A DNA stretch of 8,665 bases from CAYSND01 sp964642235 (lineage in GTDB: Bacteria > Bacteroidota > Bacteroidia > Bacteroidales > UBA932): positions 1 through 8,665 of the forward strand of contig CAZXOP010000084.1 of the NCBI GenBank assembly GCA_964642235.1, read 5' to 3'. How positions within the stretch are numbered: position 1 is the stretch's first letter; each line of letters opens with the position of its first letter. Below, piece by piece: positions 1 through 5,225 of the stretch. The notes under the pieces are model-generated. The model was given only the letters and a program-made list of their open reading frames with translations, was not told where the DNA came from and made no database searches. The position numbers were made by a program, and so were the translations under genes.

Positions 1-459
1 GATGGAGATGCCTTGGTGGTAGAGAATATCGAGGATCTTAAGAGGGACATCAGCACAGGAACCCTCGACACCTCTAAACCGATTGCCCTCTTTTCACAAA
101 CCACCAAAGCTCCTGAGGAGTATTCTCAAATAGGAGACTTTTTAAGAACAATAATGGAAGACTCCGACCTTCGACTTTTTAATACCGTCTGTGGTCAAGT
201 CTCCTCTCGGCACTCTCATCTCTCCACTTTCGCCAAAACACATTCGATAATTATTTTCGTCAGTGGTAAAGAGAGCTCTAATGGTAAAGTGCTCTTTAAT
301 CTCTGTAAAAATGTCAATCCAAGGAGTTATACCATTGAAAATAGTGGTGATATCCGTAAGGAGTGGTTTAAGGAGTCCGATAATGTCGGAATATGTGGCG
401 CCACCTCAACCCCTAAATGGCAACTCGAAGAAGTAGCGTCATTTTTAACCAGATTGTAA
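1..459 (+). CDS. ispH: 4-hydroxy-3-methylbut-2-enyl diphosphate reductase (IspH/LytB), C-terminal part
   Basis: The frame is open from base 1 to the TAA at 457-459, so the gene starts outside the window and about 152 codons remain. IspH carries out the last step of the MEP isoprenoid pathway, reducing HMBPP to IPP and DMAPP with a 4Fe-4S cluster in the cytoplasm. Visible IspH landmarks, in order, are SQTT (the substrate-contacting Thr region), a TVCGQVSSRHSHL stretch holding a cluster-ligand cysteine, the GKESSN loop (diphosphate-binding Ser/Asn residues) and the GATSTP motif near the C-terminus. The first cluster cysteines and the catalytic Glu lie upstream of the window. The TTG at 13 is in frame but is an internal Leu codon, not a start. 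The family assignment is secure. A promoter-like element just after the stop suggests efp is separately transcribed. Confidence 0.93.
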   Translation, partial: DGDALVVENIEDLKRDISTGTLDTSKPIALFSQTTKAPEEYSQIGDFLRTIMEDSDLRLFNTVCGQVSSRHSHLSTFAKTHSIIIFVSGKESSNGKVLFNLCKNVNPRSYTIENSGDIRKEWFKESDNVGICGATSTPKWQLEEVASFLTRL

Positions 460-467
460 TTTTTTTG

Positions 468-475
468 TATATTTG
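468..475 (+). promoter_or_regulatory. Bacteroidota-type -7 promoter element before efp
   Basis: TATATTTG matches the TAnnTTTG consensus of the Bacteroidota primary sigma factor exactly. It lies in the short gap after ispH and would place the transcription start near 480, giving a 5' leader of about 20 bases before the efp ATG. No clean TTTG -33 element is visible at the expected distance upstream; only a T-rich stretch at 442-446 is present. This is seen as a motif match and its activity is inferred. Confidence 0.5.
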
Positions 476-501
476 CCCCTTGTATTCTAATTGTGTTATA
501 T

Positions 502-1068
502 ATGGCTACAACAGCAGATTTTAAAAACGGACTATACATTAATTTTGAAGGAAAACCTTGTTGTATTGTATGGTTCCAGCATGTAAAACCGGGTAAAGGA
601 CCGGCATTCGTAAAAACAAAATTTCGTAATCTCGAAAATGGCAGAATCCTCGAAAAAACTTACTCCGCAGGGGAAAAAATAGAGATAATCTCTGTAGAAA
701 GAAGACCTTATCAGTTCCTTTATAAAGATGATATGGGTTTTAATTTCATGCACTGTGAGACTTTCGAACAGATATTACTTACCCCCGAACTTGTCGATAA
801 TGCAGATCTTATGAAAGAGGGGCAGACTGTGGAGATGATGTTCCTTGCAGATGAAGAGAGATGCCTTACCTGCGAGTTACCCACTTATGTAGAACTTGAA
901 GTAACCTACACTGAACCTGCAGTAAAAGGGGATACTGCCTCCACAAATGCACAGAAAGCAGCTACACTTGAGACAGGAGCAGAGATAATGGTTCCTCTCT
1001 TTATAAATCAAGGTGAAAAAATAAGAGTAAACACCTTAGAGAGATCTTACGGAGAACGCGTAAAATAA
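502..1068 (+). CDS. efp: Translation elongation factor P
   Basis: EF-P binds between the ribosomal P and E sites and promotes peptide bond formation at consecutive prolines. The 188-residue length is normal for the family. The N-terminal KOW-like domain carries the loop VKPGKGPAF, whose tip Lys32 aligns with E. coli Lys34, the residue modified by EpmA/EpmB in enterobacteria. The two OB-like domains follow, with the typical ERRPYQFLY and TCELPTYVELEVTYTEP segments and a C-terminal TGAEIMVPLFINQGEKI stretch. I chose the ATG at 502 rather than the GTG at 493 because MATTADFKNGL is the standard family start. No Shine-Dalgarno sequence precedes it, which is normal in Bacteroidota. No EF-P modification enzyme is encoded in the window, so the state of Lys32 is unknown. 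Confidence 0.97.
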   Translation: MATTADFKNGLYINFEGKPCCIVWFQHVKPGKGPAFVKTKFRNLENGRILEKTYSAGEKIEIISVERRPYQFLYKDDMGFNFMHCETFEQILLTPELVDNADLMKEGQTVEMMFLADEERCLTCELPTYVELEVTYTEPAVKGDTASTNAQKAATLETGAEIMVPLFINQGEKIRVNTLERSYGERVK

Positions 1069-1089
1069 AAATGTACTAATTCTTAACCG

Positions 1090-2478
1090 GTGAAAAAACT
1101 AATCTATCTAGTAACCCTAATAATGTCCACAGTAGCTACAAGCTGTGGACATTATTCTGTTAACCAATCCATTACCCTCTCTCAAGAGGAGAAAGAGGTA
1201 AGAATAAGGAAAGAGTTTAACAGGAATGACTCCACCATTTTCGCACAACTAACCCAACTCTACCCCACGGTAACCCGTGAGGAGATGAGTAAATGGGAAG
1301 AGTCGAAAGCTCTCGAATATAGAATTATAGATGGCAAGAAAATGTATTTTAGAAATGCAGCAAGGAATGTTTTCAGAATTGACCTTACTGCAAAGGCTAT
1401 TTATGACTCTATTACTAATAGGAAACCCTCAAAACTTGACCTTTTCCTTGCAGATTATATCCCCAATGTGGTGAATGAGGCTAAAGCCACAGGAAAAGAG
1501 TTAGTTAAACCTGAAACTTTTAAAATCCGTTATACTCTCTCCGTAAAACCTGATATGGTTCCTGATGGGGAGATATTAAGGGTTTGGCTACCATATCTTC
1601 AGAATGACCCTAAGTATAAGGATATTACTCTTATAGCCACATCACAGCCTGATTATAAGCTCTCGCCTAAAGGTTCGGCACATAGCTCTCTTTATATGGA
1701 GAAAGCTGCAAAATCGGGTGAAAAGACAGAGTTTTGGTATGAGCTCTCATACACCTCATATAACCAATTCTTCGACTTCAAACCTGAGGAGATTAAACCA
1801 TACGATAAAAATAGTGCACTCTATAAAGAGTTTACTGCAGAGAGAGGGAGACACATTATCTTTAGTGATAGAATTAAAAGAATTACCGACTCCCTTATTG
1901 TCGGAATCGATAATCCATATCTTAAAGTAAGGAATATATGGAATTGGATAGCAGATTATTACCCTTGGGCATCAGCCGTTGAATACTCTGTACTGGATAA
2001 TATCCCTGAGTATGTGCTTGACAATGGTCATGGGGACTGTGGTCAGGTAGGGCTCCTCTTTATAACAATGGCCCGTTATGCGGGTATCCCTGCAAAATGG
2101 CAGAGCGGATGGATGCTTCATCCTTGCGAGATTAACCTCCACGATTGGGCACAAGTCTATTTTGAAGGAGTCGGATGGGTAGGGGTAGATCAATCATTCG
2201 GAAGAGTCCTTACAGCTAAGGATTTAGAGAAAAACTCTCGAAGAGGGTATCTAATAAAAGGGGCAGAGAGCTCATTGGAAAATGAGGATGCCTACTATTT
2301 CTTTACGAAAGGGATGGATGCTTTTAGGTTTATTGTCAATGAAGATTATTCACAGGAGTTTTATCCGACAAAAAAATATTCAAGAAGTGAAACTGTCGAT
2401 TTCCAGAGAGGAGAGGTCGAATGGAGTGAAGGAAACCTCTATTTTGACTGCTGGAATTATAGCATGGAGGTTTTATAA
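1090..2478 (+). CDS. Transglutaminase-fold lipoprotein
   Basis: This is a 462-residue exported lipoprotein. The N-terminus is a short lipoprotein signal peptide (MKKLIYLVTLIMSTVATSC) with lipobox ATSC, so Cys19 would be the lipidated residue. A middle region (about 140-235) looks beta-rich. The transglutaminase-like core spans about 260-375 with a complete catalytic triad: Cys317 in NGHGDCGQ, His351 in LHDWAQVYFEGVGW and Asp367 in VGVDQSFG. Many bacterial members of this fold are cysteine proteases or amidases rather than protein crosslinkers, so the substrate is not predictable. Translation starts at GTG 1090, because the in-frame ATG at 1123 would delete the charged start of the signal peptide. 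It lies 21 bases after efp with no obvious promoter between them, so it is probably co-transcribed. A perfect 14-bp inverted repeat covers codons 10-23. The 3' end overlaps the opposing methyltransferase gene by 22 bases. Confidence 0.88.
   Translation: MKKLIYLVTLIMSTVATSCGHYSVNQSITLSQEEKEVRIRKEFNRNDSTIFAQLTQLYPTVTREEMSKWEESKALEYRIIDGKKMYFRNAARNVFRIDLTAKAIYDSITNRKPSKLDLFLADYIPNVVNEAKATGKELVKPETFKIRYTLSVKPDMVPDGEILRVWLPYLQNDPKYKDITLIATSQPDYKLSPKGSAHSSLYMEKAAKSGEKTEFWYELSYTSYNQFFDFKPEEIKPYDKNSALYKEFTAERGRHIIFSDRIKRITDSLIVGIDNPYLKVRNIWNWIADYYPWASAVEYSVLDNIPEYVLDNGHGDCGQVGLLFITMARYAGIPAKWQSGWMLHPCEINLHDWAQVYFEGVGWVGVDQSFGRVLTAKDLEKNSRRGYLIKGAESSLENEDAYYFFTKGMDAFRFIVNEDYSQEFYPTKKYSRSETVDFQRGEVEWSEGNLYFDCWNYSMEVL
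1119..1156 (+). repeat. Perfect 14-bp inverted repeat in signal-peptide codons
   Basis: The arm at 1119-1132 (AATAATGTCCACAG) is exactly complementary to 1143-1156, with a 10-base loop at 1133-1142. It starts 29 bases after the GTG start codon and spans the hydrophobic core and lipobox of the downstream lipoprotein, with the Cys19 codon in the right arm. No T-run follows, so it does not look like a standard intrinsic terminator. It could act as an mRNA hairpin or as a protein-binding palindrome. Confidence 0.85.
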
Positions 2479-3074
2479 ATAACCCCAAGCCCATCTCTTA
2501 TTGGAAGGATTATATATTCCACACGCGGATCTGATTTTACTATTCTGTTAAACTTAAGAATTGCTTGAGTTTGAGAATCTTGAGGTGGTGGGTCAAGAAA
2601 TATTTTCCCATCCCAAAGTACATTATCTGCAAGGATATACCCCCCTACCCTGACTTTATCGATAACCAAATTATAATATTCGGGGTATTCGCGTTTATTG
2701 GCATCTATATAGACTAAATCATACTCTCCATCAAGTGAGGGGATTATCTCTTTAGCATCTCCGATATGAAGAGTTACAGCCGATGCTATTCCTGATATTG
2801 CAAACCCCTCCTCTATAATATCTTGCAGTTCATCATTTATCTCGATGGTATCTATCATTCCCCCCGGAGCCAACCCTCTTGAGAGACAAATAGTGGAGTA
2901 CCCGGTAAATGTCCCTACTTCAAGAACCTTTAGTGGTTTTAAAGACAATGAGAACATCTGGAGCATATCACCTTGCAACCCCTTGGAGAGCATTCGTGAA
3001 AGTCGGGTGCGGAGTGCTGTCTCCCTCTCTACCCATTCAAGGGCTCCCTTTATATCCTCACTTCCCACACTCAT
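2457..3074 (-). CDS. SAM-dependent O-methyltransferase (Methyltransf_3 / COMT-like family)
   Basis: This 205-residue cytoplasmic Rossmann-fold methyltransferase resembles the cation-dependent catechol and caffeoyl-CoA O-methyltransferases. SAM-binding motif I is EVGTFTGYST (52-61), and the acidic residue ending strand 2 is Glu78 (TIEIN). The metal-ligand positions of the family are present as Asp124 (YIDANK) and the Asp150-Asn151 pair (ADNVLWDG). The length is typical, so the protein appears complete and catalytically competent. The natural substrate cannot be read from the sequence. It is the last gene of a minus-strand operon, starting 3 bases after the M16 peptidase stop, which implies translational coupling. 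Its stop lies inside the last codons of the convergent transglutaminase gene, leaving no room for a separate terminator between them. Confidence 0.92.
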   Translation of the reverse strand: MSVGSEDIKGALEWVERETALRTRLSRMLSKGLQGDMLQMFSLSLKPLKVLEVGTFTGYSTICLSRGLAPGGMIDTIEINDELQDIIEEGFAISGIASAVTLHIGDAKEIIPSLDGEYDLVYIDANKREYPEYYNLVIDKVRVGGYILADNVLWDGKIFLDPPPQDSQTQAILKFNRIVKSDPRVEYIILPIRDGLGVIYKTSML

Positions 3075-3077
3075 CTG

Positions 3078-4310
3078 TTATACAAAAAATAGTTTGGAGA
3101 GTTTCTCCTCCGAAAAGAACTCTTGAGCCACAGATTGAATCTCCTCAACAGTTATTGCCTCAAACATCTTCCGAACCTCTTCTGCTTCGATAACCCTTCC
3201 GAAAACCAAAAGGGATTTCCCCATTGAAAGACATTGTGCTTCACCATTATCAGAAGAGATAGCGAGCTGCCCAAGAAGCTGTTTAACAGACTCTTTTAGG
3301 AATTTTTCGGAAACTTTATTCTCTCTGAAATATCTTAACTCTTTTAGAACCAAATTTTGGCACTTTTCGAAATTACTCTTATCACACCCAAAATAGATAG
3401 TAACCACTCCCGTATCTGAATATTGATTAAAAGAGGCTTCAACATTATAGACTAAAGCATTCTTCTCCCTAAGTAGAAGATTTAACCTCGAATTTGCTGC
3501 AGGTCCCCCAAGAATATTGACCAAAAGAATAAGAGGAAGCCTTTGAGGAGAGTAAAATGAACATCCATAACCCCCTATAATACAATGTACTTGATGGTTT
3601 CTTCTCAAAACACTCTTTGTAAAAGGGGAGCTTGGGGAGTAGGGAACTCTCTGAGGGATTATTACCTTTTCAGAAAGGGTTGAATCCAAAGTACAATATT
3701 TATTAAGAGATTTAAGGAGAATACCACGAACCTTGCTCTCGTCCATATCGGCTACCACGGAGAAGCTCATATTGGAGGGGACAAACTCTTTAAGATAGTA
3801 CTCTTTTATATCATTGACACCTATCTTTTTTATTGTCTTTGCCTTCCCTAAAACAGGGGTGGAGAGTGCAGAACCCTCGAAGAGCAACTCTTCAAAATCA
3901 TCAAAAATCTGTTCGGAGGGGGAATCTTTGTAGGAGTTTATCTCATCCAAAATTACCACCTTCTCTTTATTTAACTCCTTTTCGGGGAAAATGGAGCAGA
4001 AAGCTATCTCCACTAAGAGATTTATTGCCTTAGAGATATCCTCACGAAGGACTGTGCAGTGAAGAACTGTCTCCTCCTTAGTGGTATAAGCATTGAGCTC
4101 CCCACCGAGTTTCTCTACATAAGAGTTGATAGTGGAGGCAGACTTAAACTCCGTCCCCTTAAAAAGGACATGCTCTGTAAAATGGGCTATCCCTGCAAGG
4201 TTTGGCTTTTCATCCCTTGTTCCGGCACGAACAGATATAGCACAATAAGCCACAGGGGAAGAGCTCCGTTTGAATGCAAACTGCATCCCCTTGAAAAAAT
4301 TTTCAGTCAT
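3078..4310 (-). CDS. M16 family zinc metallopeptidase (insulinase/processing-peptidase-like)
   Basis: The protein has 410 residues, the normal size for a single-chain M16B peptidase built from two homologous domains. The inverted zinc motif HxxEH is intact as His43, Glu46 and His47 (HFTEH). The third ligand is Glu123 (LDEIN), 76 residues after His47, as expected. The second domain carries the conserved GGPAANSRLNLLLREKNALVYNV region, with the Arg281 and Tyr288 positions used by the family to hold substrate. There is no signal peptide, so it is predicted to be cytoplasmic; the family usually degrades or processes short unstructured peptides. The ATG shares one base with the stop of the upstream exported-protein gene (TAATG), so translation is probably coupled. 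The family call and active state are secure; the substrate is unknown. Confidence 0.94.
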   Translation of the reverse strand: MTENFFKGMQFAFKRSSSPVAYCAISVRAGTRDEKPNLAGIAHFTEHVLFKGTEFKSASTINSYVEKLGGELNAYTTKEETVLHCTVLREDISKAINLLVEIAFCSIFPEKELNKEKVVILDEINSYKDSPSEQIFDDFEELLFEGSALSTPVLGKAKTIKKIGVNDIKEYYLKEFVPSNMSFSVVADMDESKVRGILLKSLNKYCTLDSTLSEKVIIPQRVPYSPSSPFTKSVLRRNHQVHCIIGGYGCSFYSPQRLPLILLVNILGGPAANSRLNLLLREKNALVYNVEASFNQYSDTGVVTIYFGCDKSNFEKCQNLVLKELRYFRENKVSEKFLKESVKQLLGQLAISSDNGEAQCLSMGKSLLVFGRVIEAEEVRKMFEAITVEEIQSVAQEFFSEEKLSKLFFV

Positions 4311-5167
4311 TACTGTTTTGAAAACGGAACAGCTACCCTTCTATAGTCTTCTGAAAGGAATCCTTTACCGTTCTTGTTTGTAATTTTATGTTTTCTAAAG
4401 AAGAAAAGCTCATTGGAATCGGTACTGATAATCATCTTATAACAGAAGGAGCCTCTCTGATTAATAACGGGTGCCACCACTAAAGTGACTAAGGTATTTG
4501 CCTTCCCTTCAGAGATAGCCTCTTCGATTGCCTTTTCAGACACTACTCTCGCTTTACCTTTAAACTTGGCTTCAAAATCATTGTTATCGAGTTTGAAAGC
4601 AAAATCATTCTCATTAAACAGGATAGTTCTATCTGTCGCACCATCTATCCCATCTGTATATGTGGACATACCGACATAAGCAGAGAGATCGTTTCTAATA
4701 ATCTTCAAGACATGTGCCTGGACAATTTTAACATAAGCAGGGAGAAATGCAAAGATCTTCCCTGAATCATCATTAATAGGCTGAAGTGGAAGTGAAAGGA
4801 TTTCAGGCATGGCATTTAACCCTTTTTCAGCTTCCGGTCCCCCCTTTAGAAGCGAAAGGAACTCCATAGCCGGTTCACTCTCCTTACTATGTTGTCCATT
4901 TACCCTTACAAGAAAGTAAAACGAAGAGTCTGTTTTAATTTTATTGAACTCCTCAAAAGTGCAATACTCAAATGGTGAAAGGTACCAGTTTTTACTTACT
5001 GCGTCTTTTAAGAGTAAGTCTAAAAAGGAGTTATCTCCTGCCAATACTATTTTTGTGGTCTTAGCCGTAAAGTCTTTCAAGTTCTCTTTTTTAGGTAATA
5101 GCTTTATCTGTGCAGTAATTCCTGTTGCCAGAATGAGCGTTAAAAAAAGTGTTGCGATTTTCCTCAT
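4310..5167 (-). CDS. Exported protein of unknown function
   Basis: I do not recognise this 285-residue protein well enough to name it. It begins with a clear Sec signal peptide: MRK, a hydrophobic core (IATLFLTLILATGITA) and a probable cleavage after Ala19, giving a mature N-terminal Gln. There is no lipobox and no later membrane segment, so it should be soluble in the periplasm. The mature part looks mixed alpha/beta: an N-terminal module around 35-100 (with NWYLSPFEYCTFEEFNKIKTD), a middle region ending near 170, and a beta-rich C-terminal part (about 180-285). The N-terminal module resembles a pattern I associate with uncharacterised Bacteroidota proteins, but I cannot give a family name. 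It heads the operon with the M16 peptidase and the methyltransferase, and a perfect TAnnTTTG element lies 24 bases upstream of its start. Confidence 0.85.
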   Translation of the reverse strand: MRKIATLFLTLILATGITAQIKLLPKKENLKDFTAKTTKIVLAGDNSFLDLLLKDAVSKNWYLSPFEYCTFEEFNKIKTDSSFYFLVRVNGQHSKESEPAMEFLSLLKGGPEAEKGLNAMPEILSLPLQPINDDSGKIFAFLPAYVKIVQAHVLKIIRNDLSAYVGMSTYTDGIDGATDRTILFNENDFAFKLDNNDFEAKFKGKARVVSEKAIEEAISEGKANTLVTLVVAPVINQRGSFCYKMIISTDSNELFFFRKHKITNKNGKGFLSEDYRRVAVPFSKQ

Positions 5168-5181
5168 AATATTTTACTAAA

Positions 5182-5219
5182 TTTGACACTGCAAAAATAA
5201 ATAAATATTTGTACTTTTG
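5182..5219 (+). promoter_or_regulatory. Promoter region of dnaX-lptB (two candidate -7 elements)
   Basis: TTTG at 5182-5185 fits a -33 element. AATATTTG at 5204-5211 (7 of 8 to an AT-rich -7, first base off consensus) lies 18 bases downstream of it. TACTTTTG at 5212-5219 matches TAnnTTTG exactly but is 26 bases from that TTTG and only 6 bases before the ATG. Use of the first gives a leader of about 10 bases; use of the second gives an essentially leaderless message. The minus-strand -7 element lies inside the same 58-base interval. Confidence 0.45.
5192..5199 (-). promoter_or_regulatory. -7 promoter element for the minus-strand operon
   Basis: Read on the minus strand, 5199 to 5192 is TATTTTTG, an exact match to TAnnTTTG. 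It would place the start of transcription near 5186 and leave a leader of about 18 bases before the ATG at 5167. No clear TTTG -33 element is visible upstream on this strand. The motif is seen directly; its use is inferred. Confidence 0.5.
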
Positions 5220-5225
5220 TGTGAT

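Noticed and set aside
13..15. TTG as the start of a small 148-residue gene
   Set aside because: The frame is open to base 1 and the product is plainly the C-terminal part of IspH, so the TTG is an internal codon.
493..501. GTG at 493 as the efp start
   Set aside because: It would add Met-Leu-Tyr before the conserved MATTADF start of the family; the ATG at 502 gives the standard length.
1119..1156. The 14-bp hairpin as an intrinsic terminator of efp transcription
   Set aside because: It lies inside the next coding region and is followed by ATTATT then mixed sequence rather than a T-run, so a standard terminator is not supported.
2845..3193. Two overlapping plus-strand frames opposite the methyltransferase and peptidase genes
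   Set aside because: They lie antisense to two secure coding regions and show no domain, signal peptide or start context.
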